DNA from: Lepidodermella squamata
Taxonomy: Eukaryota > Gastrotricha
Reading direction: 5' to 3'
NCBI GenBank assembly: GCA_047495785.1
Contig: JBLDXI010000034.1
Span: 1,318,139-1,382,138, forward strand
Length of the DNA stretch: 64,000 nt
Shown here: positions 1 through 19,800 of the stretch, piece by piece
Numbering within the stretch: position 1 is the first letter of the stretch
Layout: each line of letters begins with the position of its first letter
Made by a program: the position numbers and the translations under genes
Notes under the pieces: model-generated
What the model saw: the letters and a program-made list of their open reading frames with translations, nothing else
Database searches by the model: none
Told to the model about the DNA's origin: nothing

Positions 1-42
1 AATTTGCTAAAAATGCATGAAGTTGGGACGTGGACTTCATAC

Positions 43-414
43 CTGAAATCTCTGCTCGGCCTCGGCCACTTTTCGATCATTCGTCATTTTGTATGTCATA
101 AATTGTTCTTCCAGCTTTGAGATCATTTGTGTAAGTTGCTGCTTCAGGACCATCATTTCACTCTTCAAAGCCGAGTTTTCCTTCCGCAACTTTGTTAAAG
201 AAAAGTTATATACGAAACACCTCGAAAATTAATTTGAGACCTTGTCGATTAGATAGTCTTTATTGGATTCAATTGTTTGAGGACTAGAATCTGCCCCGCT
301 GTAATCGCGGCTTCGGGCTCTCACTGCGCTTCGAGATGTCAAAATCGGCTCGGCAAGCACAAAGAAGGGATGTCCACCCGCGGTCGAAAACCTCGCAACC
401 CCAGTCAGCGCCAT
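43..414 (-). CDS. Coiled-coil protein, 5' end only (gene runs off the left edge)
   Basis: Two exons are read on the minus strand: 414-241 and 189-43, joined across a 51-bp intron (240-190), both in phase 0. A further donor follows at 42, so the gene continues beyond the window. The ATG at 414 is preceded in frame by a TAG, which supports this start. The first exon is basic and Ser-rich with no clear domain. The second begins LRKENSALKSEMMVLKQQL and is a strong amphipathic coiled coil with leucines at heptad spacing. The first intron's donor (gtctca) is weak, but the join gives a continuous helix. I do not recognise the family. A cytoskeletal or scaffold role would be a guess from the coiled coil alone. 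Confidence 0.5.
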
Positions 415-772
415 TGGATAGAACTAAACGCTAATAGCAATTCACTAAAAACAAATTCGGACAGATGAGGTGTGAGAGCAGCGTGGCGGTTGTTAAAGGC
501 CTACGGAGAGTTAGTGACGTGATTTGCTTAGATACCGCAAGTGCACCCGAAGGATTCGTCAGGCAGCATTTTTTTCGATCTCATCTAACGGCTCCATAGC
601 AATAATACTCTGTTGTAAATTATGCATACATCGATAAATATCAGATTTCCGCGATCCATGTTTTATTCATACCACAGGTATTATCCGACTCTCTCTTGAC
701 CACACGGAATTAATTAAAATTTTATATAATAAATCAAGTAAAATCAATGCCAGTTAAAGATTTGAAGTGTAA

Positions 773-2319
773 TTACGAATTTTTAGCCGAGGTTTTGACG
801 AAAACGGTTTTCGTCTCAAGGTAGGCGTCCAAGCCTTCCTCGCCCTTCTCTCGACCCCAGCCGCTCATCTTGTAGCCACCGAATGGCGCACCATCGCTAC
901 CAACACCGTAGCAGTTAACCCAGACAGTTCCAGCTCTGAGTCCCTCGCTAATGTAATTGATGGTGTCAACATTCTTCGAGAAAACAGCAGAGCCAAGGCC
1001 ATACGACGTATTGTTGGCTCGCTCAATGACTTCGTCCAAAGTCGAAAATTTCAGAATTTGCATGACCGGGCCGAAAATTTCCTCCCTAGCAATGCGCATG
1101 TCGTCCTTGACATCGGCGAACACAGTTGGCTCGAAGAAATTGCCCTTGCCAGCGATACGTTTGCCGCCGCATTTCAGAGTCGCGCCCTCCTTGATGCCGG
1201 ATTCCACGAGCTCAGCGATCTTCTTCATTGATGGTTCATCGATTTGAGCACCCTGTTCAACGCCGATTTCAAACGGATCGCCAACCGTGCGCTTCTTGGC
1301 ACGAGCAGCACTGGCTTCGACAAATTTGTCGTAGATAGACTCGTGGACGAAGGTTCGCGAGCCAGCAAGGCAGCATTGCCCTTGATTGAAGAAAAGCGCT
1401 TGGTGGGAAGCTTCAACAGCGTAGTCAACTGAAACAAAAGCTTTTTTATCAGAGGCGATCTTCCGAGCATAAACTTACAATCAGCATCCTCGCAAACAAT
1501 GTTAGGACTCTTGCCTCCCAACTCCAGGGTTACTCGCTTTAAATTGGTCGCTCCAGCGGCTTGGGCAATCAAACGGCCAACTTCAGTCGAGCCAGTGAAG
1601 CTGAGCTTATCAACATCCATATGGTTCGACAAAGCAGCGCCGGCAGTTGGGCCATAGCCAGACACGATGTTGACAACGCCATCAGGAAAACCCGCTTCCT
1701 TCGTCAAATGAGCGACGTACAAAGCCGATAGTGGTGATTGTTCAGCCGTCTTCATGACAACTGTGCAACCAGCAGCCAAGGCCGGGGCCAACTTCATCGA
1801 CTGCAGCAACAGCGGGAAGTTCCATGGGACGATGAGACCGGCAACTCCCTTAGGCTCGCGACGGGTGTAGCAGAAAAATGGACCTTCCGTTGGAATGGTC
1901 TTTCCGCAGATTTTGTCAGCCAATCCTCCGCAGTAGCGGTAGTAGTTGATCGCGATTTGAAGATCGACCAAGTAAGCTTCAGCGTACGGCTTTCCGACGT
2001 TCAGAGTCTCGAGCGAGGCTAGGTATTGGCGGTCACGTTCGATCAAGTCAGCGAGTTTAGCAAGCAGACGGCCTCGTTGCACCGGGTCCATGGTTCGCCA
2101 TGGTGAGTTGAGCGCGAACGCCTTGCGCGCTGCTTTCACAGCGACGTCGATATCCTCGGCAAGACCTTCGGCAACGTCGCAGATTTTCTCGCCTGTTGCT
2201 GGGTTGATGGCCGGGAATGTTTTGCCACTGATTGACGGCACCCATTGGTTGTTGATGAAGTGCTGGGTGAATTTCACTTCAGGGTTGCGATTCGGTGGTG
2301 GAACTTGTGGTGCTGCCAT
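773..2319 (-). CDS. Aldehyde dehydrogenase, cytosolic ALDH1/2 type
   Basis: Two exons (2319-1479 and 1428-773) join across a 50-bp GT-AG intron and give 498 residues, the usual length of ALDH1/ALDH2 subunits. These enzymes oxidise aldehydes to acids with NAD+. Visible hallmarks are [13 protein letters not shown], which carries the general-base Glu, and [15 protein letters not shown], which carries the catalytic Cys. PWNFPLL and FTGSTEVG mark the Rossmann NAD-binding part. The ATG at 2319 begins MAAPQVPP and is chosen because the only codon further upstream in frame is a TTG. No mitochondrial leader is seen, unlike the paralog at 3790-5446, so a cytosolic site is inferred. The two genes are tandem, same-strand and closely similar, so they are probably a local duplication. 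They share no intron position, which suggests the duplication is old. Confidence 0.93.
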
Positions 2320-3789
2320 TTTTTGGTTTAATTCGGGCAAAAAAGCGGTTTGTACCGGTGATGCGCAATTGTGCGCGCTTTATACAGCCAACTTCAGTTG
2401 ATAAAAAAATAACGGAATGAACGCGATAAAGCTTATTAATCCAAACCATTTGAGATAAAATGTCCAAACCAGCTGTCTCGGTGATAAACCCAGATTGGGG
2501 ACGTCCGGAAAATAAATCAGTTAAAAAGGGCAGCTCGAAAATGGCACCTTTGCTAATTGAAGCCGGTTGTGTTGATGATAAGGCCAGGTTGCTATTAACA
2601 TCGTTCGTGACGCTGCCTATCATTCCATTTGGCTGTAACTTCTTCCAGTGTGTCATAAGAAGTAGAAAATATCGCATAACGGAGCACTATGGCGATATAC
2701 TGTCAGATCGGGAGAATTTTACAGTCGGGGTCACTTTGACATGCCGAAATGGGGCGAATTCAGCAAATTGGAACATGGCTAGGCGAAAACGCTTTGAAAG
2801 CCCAGGAAAATTGGAAAAATAATTTGATTTTTGAACGAATTTCGAGGACTCAGCAGCTGGACGGTTTCCATCAAAATAACGAAATTGTTTCATTTTTAGA
2901 AGCCCTCTTTGGAGTCCGGCTGTATTAATACTTATTTCAAATTTCAAATTTCGAAGCTTTCCATCAAGCACTTCCGCTAGCTATAAAGACTTCAATTGAG
3001 CACTTTTCGCGGACTGAGGTAAATATCTCAATGTTGTCGGCTTCAAATCTATATCTTTGAAATATGCATTTTCATCGAAGTGTCAAGCAGGTCGACAGTT
3101 TTAGAACGGAAATTGCTCATTAAGATTCCTATCCACGTCGCGGCGAGTTTCAATATCGGGCGTCAATTTCAAAAATAAGTAATTAGAACTTGGATGAGGG
3201 ATTTCTGCTTATATTCGCATATAGTAATGCCATAATACCAGCGTGCGAAACATGTTGAACTTCGACCACCATGTGAACCGATGCTGTTATTTGCGGTCAT
3301 CATTTCAAATTAATTACCTGTTCAACTGCAAATAAATTAAGGCAATCCCATTCATCCGTGATGTGGTATAAACATAGGCGCGGCTTATCGCTACTGCAAC
3401 TGGTATATTTACACACCACCGAAAAAAAACGTTAACCACGCCACATAGCAGCCTCGTTACTGGCATAATGAAGATACGTCTGCTTATCTTCCTATCGAGT
3501 ACCGCAAATTTACCCTGTTTTCTGCTACGAGAGGAGAGCCGATAAGGCTCGTTAAGCACCCTAGATAAAAAACTGCCAGTCATGTCCAAACAAATAGGTA
3601 AAGAGATACTACGAGAGCAAAAAAGGCTGTGCTTTATTTCGCCGGAAGAAAAACAAGTGACTCCCTAAAATATTTGACGAGAAAAAATGCAAGTGTTGTG
3701 AATCCTCAATCAAAAAAAATATAGGCACACGGTCGATTTTCATAAATCAAGAAGAAAAACCAGTTATTTTAATCTCAGCAGCAGTTTTT
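2320..3789. other. Intergenic region between the two ALDH genes
   Basis: This 1.47-kb stretch holds the promoter of the ALDH gene at 773-2319 and the 3' flank of the ALDH gene at 3790-5446. Short ORFs are present on both strands, but none has a signal peptide, a domain or splice sites that would join it to another exon. No repeat structure was noticed. Confidence 0.5.
2378..2384 (-). promoter_or_regulatory. TATA box of the first ALDH gene
   Basis: TATAAAG on the minus strand lies 59 bp upstream of the ATG at 2319, a spacing that would leave a 5' leader of about 30 bases. This is a sequence match only. Confidence 0.45.
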
Positions 3790-5446
3790 TTACGAATTCT
3801 TCTGCGGAACCTTGGTGATGACGCATTTCGGCTCGGTGTACGCTTCGATGCCGTAGTCGCCCTTCTCACGACCCCAGCCGCTCATCTTGAAACCGCCGAA
3901 CGGCGCCTGGTCCGAGAAAATATCATAGCAATTGACCCAAACAGTTCCAGCGCGAACGCCTTGAGTCAAATAGTTGATCTTATCGACGTCACTCGAGAAA
4001 ATAGCCGCTGCCAAGCCGTAGGAAGTCTTATTCGCACGCTCGATAACTTCATCGAGCTTCTTGAACTTCAAAATCTGCATAACCGGGCCGAAGATCTCCT
4101 CACGGGCGATCGTCATATCGTCCTTGACGTCGGAGAAAACGGTCGGGGCAACGAAGTAACCCTTCGATCCGACACGGCTGCCGCCAGTGTGGAGCACGGC
4201 GCCTTCCTTCTTGCCGGTTTCGATGAGGCCGAGAATCTTCTTCATCTGGCTTTCATCGACCTGGGGGCCTTGCTCGTTCTTCGGGTCGAACGGGTCGCCA
4301 ACAGTGCGCTTCTTCGCGCGAGCAACGCTAGCCTCGACGAACTTGTCGTAGATCGATTCTTCAACAAAAGTCCTCGAACCAGCGGTGCAGCACTGGCCTT
4401 GGTTGAAGAACAGACCGAAGTGAGCCTGTTCGACGGCGTAGTCGAAGTCGCAGTCAGCGAGGATGATGTTAGGGCTCTTGCCGCCGAGCTCAAGGGTAAC
4501 ACGCTTCAAATTGCTTTGAACAGCCATTTCAGCGACCTTGACACCAATCTCCGTCGAGCCGGTGAAAGCAACCTTATCAACGTCAGGATGGCGGGCAAGG
4601 GCAGCACCAGCAGTTGGGCCGTAACCCGAAACGATGTTGATGACACCTTCGGGGAAACCGGCTTCCTTGGCGAGGTTAGCGACGTATAGAGCAGAAAGGG
4701 GGGTCTGCTCTGCAGTCTTCATAACAACAGTGCAACCTGCTGCGAGGGCTGGTCCTAGTTTCCAAGCTTGCATCAGAAGAGGGAAGTTCCACGGGATGAT
4801 CTGACCAACAACTCCCTTTGGTTCATGGCGAGTGTATGCAAAGAAGTCGCCATCTGTTATTACAATGTTATAATTAGTTAAATGTCAGAGCCATAAGAAC
4901 TCACCAACAGGGATGACTTTGCCCTGAATTTTATCCGCAATACCAGCGTAGTAACGAAGATGGCTGATCGAAAGCGGAACATCAATGTTGTATGAGGCAG
5001 AGTAGGGCTTGCCGTTATCGAGAGTCTCCAGCGACTAATAGGAAACAAAAAAATTTTAGGATCCAAACGCAATCGGCCAAACACACCGCAATATAACGAC
5101 GATCGCGCTCCATCAAATCTGCGAGTTTGTACAAGAGGCGACCACGCTGTGATGCGTCCATACGGCGCCAAGGCGAGCCAAGACGAAAAGCATCACGCGC
5201 AGCAGCGACAGCCTTGTCGATTTCGGCCTTGTCGCCCTCGGCAACTTCGACTATTTTCTCGCCTGTCGCTGGGTTCAAAACAGGGAAAGTCTTCTTGCTT
5301 GCCGACTCAACCCACTCGTTGTTGATGAAATGCTTGACATATTTTATTTCCGGCTTGCGGATCGGCTCAGCAATAGCAGCCGCAGACAAAGCACGGGCAG
5401 GAGTGAATCGGGCAGCAAATGCTGCACCACGGATGAGGCTCGACAT
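3790..5446 (-). CDS. ALDH2: Mitochondrial aldehyde dehydrogenase, ALDH2-like
   Basis: Three exons (5446-5087, 5034-4905, 4853-3790) join in frame to give 517 residues, the same length as the human ALDH2 precursor. The N-terminus [20 protein letters not shown] is rich in Arg, Ala and Ser with no acidic residues, as in a mitochondrial targeting helix. It is followed by [11 protein letters not shown] and NPATGEKI, the start of the mature fold. The base motif [13 protein letters not shown] and the nucleophile motif [15 protein letters not shown] are intact. The real start is the ATG at 5446; the codon before it is GTG. The introns are 49 and 52 bp. The function inferred from the family is NAD-dependent oxidation of acetaldehyde and lipid aldehydes in the matrix. 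The gene symbol is by resemblance; orthology was not tested. Confidence 0.93.
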
Positions 5447-7332
5447 CACGACGTAACTCGACTAGAAAAGAAAATAAGAATACAATAAGAAAGTTTCTCC
5501 AATCGGAATTTTCTGAATTACGACACTGTAGCTGCTTGGGAGATTACGGGTACTTATGCTTAAAAAATGGTTTCAGCGTTTTTATTAGAAGTCGACAACG
5601 AGAAGGGTAGGTGGTTTGGAGAGAAACTTTCGAAAGTGGATATTGTCTCATGTAACGGTGGCGATGCGATAAGATGTGACTGTTCCTTGAGATACACATG
5701 TAAAGGAAGACTCGTCGATCAACAGGTAACACAGTCAGAAGGCAACAGGACAAGATCGAGAATGGTCCAAACTCCACACTCAGGGGCCTCTCTGCACGTG
5801 AAGAGCGTCACATGATCTGATTTTTGGCGCGTCTTTGCGGTTGAAGGTGAACAAATGATTTTGTTAAAAGCTCAATTACACTGATAAAACAATTTATGCA
5901 ATCCCAAATATCAGTTATTGCTCTATTATCTTTATAAATTTGCCGCATGCTATTTAAAATAAAAAATCGTCTTCTCCAAGTGTCCGCTTACGCATAACGA
6001 GCTCATGAAACTACGCCGAGATAGTGCTTTCGATGAGGATTCACGAAACAATGGGAATCAGTATATGTTACCTACTCCTTACTCCCGAATCTGACGCATG
6101 CCTTGCTTTTAAGATGAAAACTTGAATGTTGCATGGCGAATGGGTTAAACCTTGTCGACTAGCCTGCTTCGCCTAGAATTTCACACCTGGAATAAGACAA
6201 TCCGAATACATCAACATTCATGACTAGATTCCACTTCTGTCCTTCATCACAGTTCGGCAGATGCCGTTTGATCTCAGATCGCCCACTTTGTTGAGCGCAT
6301 GGACTCCGTCTTGACTGAAACAGCCGACCTCAACCTCCCGGATTCCGGACGGACTAGAGTTCTCTGACTGAGTTATGATCGCACGCAGAGCCACCTTTCC
6401 CATAGGAAAGGAGAGTTTATATGCAGAATGCTTTATTCGGAGCTGCAACTAACTACACGCTGGAATTGACTTGTTTCAGCTCACTTATCGCACTTCTTCA
6501 GGAGATGACTTCTAGCCAATAATTGATGCCAATCGCTTGAGCTTTATACGATTCATCGCGAATTAAGACCCTTCAGAAATACTTGAATTTCCCTTCGAGA
6601 TCGCTATTTCACAAAACGATTGAAAGGGAAATAAGTTTTGTCTGTGAAAAAACGTAATTCCTAATTCTCCAAGGCGCTTTGCAGTAGGTGTACGTTTATT
6701 GTGCACATCGATTAGGTAATAGCACTCAGCATGTAACTCCTTGTTGTATGTACATCATTATAGATCAACGCCGCAATCAATCATCACTGAACATGATCGT
6801 GACTAAGCCCCGAGTAGGTCACTTTAACCGCAAATATACAGCGGTCGCCACTGAAGCCGCTAAAAGGAAGATTTTCACTGCTCGGTACCACATTTTCAGT
6901 GCATCATGTTAATTTCTAATGAATAAACATCACAAGATTCCCATTACACAAATCTTAGTAGTAAACGAAAATTCTGCAGTTGATTGGATTGCAGCCTCCG
7001 AATCATAGGTGGAATAAAACATGCATTGCAAAAACAACTGTTTCCACTATGTTTTACTTTTTCAATTTGCCATCAAAGCGACCAGCTCAATGCCAGCAGC
7101 AGAAGTACAAAAAGCGCATCTCAAACAAAATTCAGAAGTTAATACCATAACATGACATAATAAGCCGATGTTTCGCATAACAATGTCCCGTACCAGTGCA
7201 ATAAAAATTAGTGCATGTGGAATTACTATGAGCTGATTTAGCGGTGCCTTTTTCATAATGAGAAAATATAAGAATAAAACCGCTCAGCTGGGCGGAATAA
7301 AACAATAGTGGAAAATTTGCAATAGGTATAGT
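5447..7332. other. Intergenic region with E-box motifs upstream of the ALDH2-like gene
   Basis: This 1.9-kb gap has no supported gene. About 350 bp upstream of the ALDH2-like ATG it holds CACGTG followed within about 15 bp by TCACATGA (5795-5816), an E-box plus M-box-like pair of the kind bound by bHLH-zip factors. Whether the pair functions is unknown. The remaining short ORFs look random. Confidence 0.4.
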
Positions 7333-8031
7333 TTAATGCGTCGTGGTTTCGTCGCCCATGCGTTGATACGGCGTTGAAGACGTTTGTCCATCGACGGCTC
7401 GGTTGGCTTCCTTGGTCAAGCCGTATTTCGTGCGAATTTCGTTGTACTTGGTCTCGCGTTCAGCCCTGCGCTCCTCGTTTCGCATGCGACGCTCTTCATC
7501 CTGTTCCTGCATGCGAGCTTCTTCTTGGCGCTCACGGCGCGAGATTCGAGACGAGGAACCGCGGCAACAACAGCAGTAAATGCAGCAGCAGAAGGTGACC
7601 AAAATGAGGAAACCACCGACGGATAACAGGCAAATCGCCATGAGCAATAAGGAAACAGCGCAGGTGTGATACTTAACCGAACCCATCGCGCAGGTTCCAT
7701 CATAGGGTATACCAAAAATCGTATTTTTCGGCATGGGCAAACAAGCTTTTTTCGATTCGCAATAGTAGCACTAAAAAAGAGGAATTGACCTATAACTTAA
7801 ACATAAGATAACCAATATTTACCTCGTTGTCATATTGCAAACAGTCTGAACAGGAAGCATTGTACATTTCACAATCTATAAATATAAAATAATTTGCGGG
7901 ATTCATAGATGATATTCCAGCTTCAACTAACGTATTATCGGCTTGGAAGTCGTTGTATTTTGAGCAAATACACCATCGACGAGACAAAAAGCAGCAAAAA
8001 GTGCAGCAGTCACAACAAACTTAATCATCAT
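7333..8031 (-). CDS. PTTG1IP-like type I membrane protein, copy A
   Basis: Three exons (8031-7932, 7875-7823, 7770-7333) with introns of 56 and 52 bp encode 196 residues; human PTTG1IP has 180. The order is a signal peptide ending near VFAQ, a short Thr/Ser linker, and a small Cys-rich PSI-like ectodomain (CSDCLQYDNECYYCESKKAC). Next come one transmembrane helix (SLLLMAICLLSVGGFLILV), a juxtamembrane Cys cluster and a charged helical tail with ERRMRNEERRAERETKYNEI and KYGL. This tail is the strongest family signature. PTTG1IP binds securin in vertebrates and is found in membranes and the nucleus; the role here is unknown. A second copy lies 156 bp upstream on the same strand. TTTATTCCTAG lies 14 bases before the ATG and could serve as a trans-splice acceptor. 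Confidence 0.88.
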
Positions 8032-8187
8032 TGTAGTTAAATGTTCTAGGAATAAACAGCAATGATCAGCGGGTCGTGTTGTGTAGCAAAAAATCGAAGT
8101 ACAAGAATAAAATTGCAAGCTTGATTGCTAAAATCATACAAATTTTGATCAATAAATCACACATAAGCTTGATTAGAAAGCACTATG

Positions 8188-8881
8188 TTACTCGTTGTCC
8201 AATTTGGAATACTTGTTCTGAATACCGTACTTCATTCTGATCTCATCATAACGTGACTCGCGAGCTTCATTGCGAGCAGCACGGCCGGATTTCTTATCCT
8301 CCTCTTGCTGATTAGTCCAGGTCACCTCAATATTGCTAGTTTTTCAAAACCTTATTTTACGCGAAATGTTGAGAAAACAATTAGGCTTACTCCATGTCTA
8401 CCCTTGGTCTCTTGTGGCAACGAATGCAGCAACAACAACAGATGAGCAATCCGGCAAGGAGAAGACCACCCCCCACTGACAAAATGCTGATTGCCAACAC
8501 CAACAAACTTACATCGCATGTCTTGTACATGGCGGTATCCAATGAGCATTCATCATCAAGCGGTAAACCAAAAGGCATATTGCTGGGAAGGGGTCGACAT
8601 TCTTTGAGAGAACCGCAATAATAACACGAAGTGGATGCATCCAAGCAAGTCTCGCAGCTCTGACCATACTTGGAGCAATCTTTAATTCAAGCGAAATGAA
8701 CAAAAAATGATCATGAAACGAATATGGCGCAAGAATATTTGGTACCAAAAGAGGCTTCAGTTGTAGTAATTGGATCAACTGAAGCAGTAGTTGTGTCAGG
8801 TTCAGGAGCTGAGGTGGTAGGGTCGTCAGCTAGTCCAGACACGAATAATAAACAAAAAATGAAACATATTGGGAACTCCAT
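8188..8881 (-). CDS. PTTG1IP-like type I membrane protein, copy B
   Basis: Three exons (8881-8746, 8679-8391, 8335-8188) with introns of 66 and 55 bp encode 190 residues. The layout matches copy A: a signal peptide (MEFPICFIFCLLFVSGLAD), a PSI-like Cys domain containing CETCLDASTSCYYCGSLKEC, a transmembrane helix, a run of Cys (ICCCCCIRC) and a charged tail ending in RYDEIRMKYGI. It differs in having about 35 residues of Thr/Ser/Pro between the signal peptide and the Cys domain, which looks like a short O-glycosylated stalk. The last acceptor (ctag at 8336-8339) was chosen because it alone keeps the tail motif in frame. The two genes are probably a tandem duplication. No AATAAA was seen between them, so a shared transcript is possible but unproven. 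Confidence 0.85.
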
Positions 8882-16510
<7,629 letters not shown>

Positions 16511-16804
16511 CTTCCATTTTACTTGTTTCTTTTTCATCGTTTCATCATCCAAGATCTGATCTTATCAATTCGTATTATTTGATTTGCCTGTGTTTTTTCG
16601 TAAATTTCTTATACTAGTCTTTGAACGTATGCATATGTACACAAATTTGACTATTGAAGCGTATGTTGATCGTAATTTCATCCGAATTCTTATTCATCAA
16701 TAATATTTGCTACTACCGCATTTATTGTTTTTTGCTGTAGATCATGTTATTGTGTGATTTTATGGCGTGAGAAATCGCCGTCCCCACGATACACGCGGCT
16801 CAAA

Positions 16805-19800
16805 ATGAGTGAAGTAAGCAGTGTCAGTATCGATCGAGTCAAAGTTCTAGTTTTGGGCGATTCTGGTGAGTTGTCTTTAATTTTCCATATTTCGCCAGTA
16901 ATCTTTGCGTTTGAAGGTGTTGGCAAGACGAGTTTGGTGCACCTTATCGCCTCAGGTCTGGTTTTGCCCCGTGGTCCTGGTTGGACTGCTGGTTGCAATG
17001 TTGAAGTTCGATATCACGAATACGCCGCTGGGACTTGTAAGTTTTTACTGAAACCTTGAAAAATCGAAATTTGCTGGCAGCTTAAAAATTCCAAAATGGA
17101 AATTATTTTGACTTAACTCGGATATTTCCGCTGGCGGAACGGATTTAGATGAACCGTAGCGAGCCATGTCATGTAATTAATCTGCGCAGCTATTATCTTA
17201 AATTTGTTACTTTTTGCTTTTTATTTTCGTATTATGATTACGAGAATCAGGTACCAGTTAGATCCTCCTAGAGACTGAATTTCGACTGGTCCGGCTACAT
17301 CCGGCTATGGACTAGATCAAACTCGCATTTTGATCTTTGATAACTGACTTTAGAATGTGTTGCTCGATGAGCACAGGGTTCACAATCATCGAGAATGTGG
17401 CGACCTTAAGACCATCAACCAGGTTGTGTCGAAGGATTTGTTTCCGTGCTGACGATCCGGCATGTCCGAATCGGCGATGCCATTGAGTGTAAGTGGGTGC
17501 GAGGAGTGCGTGGTGAGACTTCTGTCGTAAAAAATAAAGCCCGTCAAGTTTGTCCGCAATTCACACTTCTGTATTTGACAAATTAAGGTCTCGAATTTGT
17601 GCGTTTGTCTTGGTAAAAATGGCAATATTATCCTTTTCTCTGGCAGCAGGGACACTAAATAAGTTTGAGGCCAGGCCTGGTACGTACATGACGTCCTCAA
17701 GTTGCACCCAAAATGCCTACGAATCCGATGCTGCTGCTTAATTGGCACCGCGCCGGACCAGTTGACTGGAATCCAACGCCCCAGGTCCCCAGGTAGACGT
17801 TGGTTTGCTCGACAAGCCTAGTCGGGTTCCTGAAGAGACGTGGATTGTTGCCAATATGCGAACTGGCGCCTGAGTCTAGAACCCATTGGTGAGATTGAGC
17901 CTTGCTAGCGAGTAAAGAGTAGCATTTTCTGGGTGTCATTCCCGAGTACGCATTTAAAATACCTGGAGCAGAACTAGTATCCTTCCGAGCGGCAGCCGGG
18001 AAGTATGGCAACGATCACTTGGGATCAAGTCGTCTAGATGGATCTGGATCTAGAATTTGTATTGTTGTTTTCATGGGAGGTTGCTGTTAAAATATGCTGA
18101 TGCTTTTCCACTCGATTTCGAATACGTCGTTTGTGCATTCCAACCACGGTCTCCGATCTGGGACGCGAACTTCTGAGCTCGTCATTAATCTCATCAGCAT
18201 TGACTGGAACCAAATAACTCAACGGCATTTCATGAACATTTTGAACAGCTGAGCGGAAAACCGAAGCTTAATTGAACTGCGAAATAATTAGAAAATTCAC
18301 AATTGAAAACACCTCAATATTTTCCGCTTGTTCTGGATGGTAGATATTCAGCTTCACGAATTTACGGCTTGTTTGATCAAGTGTTAGTTGGAGCAGTTGA
18401 TGGGCTATCTCCTGAGCCGAATAATCGCGATTGCCAACGTCAAGGGTGAACTCAGCTCAGCGGACATTTTTTTGCTATTGGCAACATAGCCAACAAGATA
18501 CTTCAGAAACCAACAATGTTGAAAATTAGGGCTAAGTCGCAGTTAGCTCTCCATGCAAACGTGATGAGTAGGTCGTAACTGTTGAGATTTTCATTCGAAT
18601 TCCTCACCGCCCCAGGGGGGCATGACGGCGCGGTTAGTAAGGGGTGGGAGGGGAGTGTGAAAAAAGTCCAGCGTGACTGCAACAAATGATATTGCCTTAA
18701 TACATAAGTATCGATTATTGTTGACAAAAAACTAAATACCTAACAGCGGAGGCGAATCAGATAGAAAGCGCGCCGCATGACCACCCTCCCGTCCGAACCG
18801 TGGTCTCGTAAACGGCGAGGCAGCTCGGTCTTCAAAGCCTAGCGGCATGACAAACGATGCGACCGCTGGAGATGTTAACAACGAAATCGGTGGTGCAGGC
18901 GGTCGATTAGTCGGCGCCTCGGCATAAGGAGTGAGAACAATTTCATATGAAAATTCGACACTATTTTATTGAAATTTCAATTTTACGGCTCGGCTTGAAA
19001 TAAATTCGGCCTTGAAAGGCTGTTTTCGTCTAATAGAATCTAAGGAAGCAAATATTGGTTACTATGGCTCGCTACGGTTTGCCAGAAACCTCTCCGGGAT
19101 TTGAATATTTTTGAAAAATTGAAACTTCATAGCAATTATCCAAAATCTGGTGTTAACCAATTTTTTAAATATTTTCAGCTCGAGAGCAGCCATATTTTGT
19201 TGAATTATGGGACGTTGGCGGCTCAGCAGCTCTGCAAGCCGTTCGCCCGCTGTTCTACGGCGGTGCCCACGGCTACATTCTCGTCCACGATATGACAAAC
19301 CGAAAATCTCTTCAAAACCTGAAAACAGTGTGGCTAAACGAGCTGACCGCCGCAGCATCAGCCCAGCCGTCAACTTCCAGCCTATCGTCATCACCCTGGT
19401 CCTCCTCGTCGTCGCCCTCGTCATCCTCGAGTAACACAACAATCCTACTACCACCCCAGGCGCCTTGTCTATTAATCGGGACGAAGGTTGACGCGTTATC
19501 AGGCGGTGATAAAGTTAATGGCGAGTACGTTCTGCCGATGTCGAATCGAAAAGCAAGTTCGAGCGGGTCGAGTTGGCCTGGCCTGGGCGTCACAATAACA
19601 GCCGAATCGATATGCAAAACTGTGGGCGGCGCGGAGCATATAACAGTCGATTGTCATAACGCTAGGTCGTTAGCGCCTGGTTCTTCGAATTCGGTGGCGA
19701 TTACGCGGTTTTTCGATAAAGTTATCGATGTCAAACTGGCGATGACGCTGTCTGGCAATGGGTTGTCTTCGTCGATGGGTGGGTCTAGCAATATGTTGAG

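Noticed and set aside
3961-4689. Plus-strand ORF of 242 codons across the ALDH2-like gene
   Set aside because: Antisense shadow of a conserved exon; no domain of its own.
5567-5815. 82-codon plus-strand ORF upstream of the ALDH2-like gene
   Set aside because: No domain or splice partner; overlaps the probable promoter.
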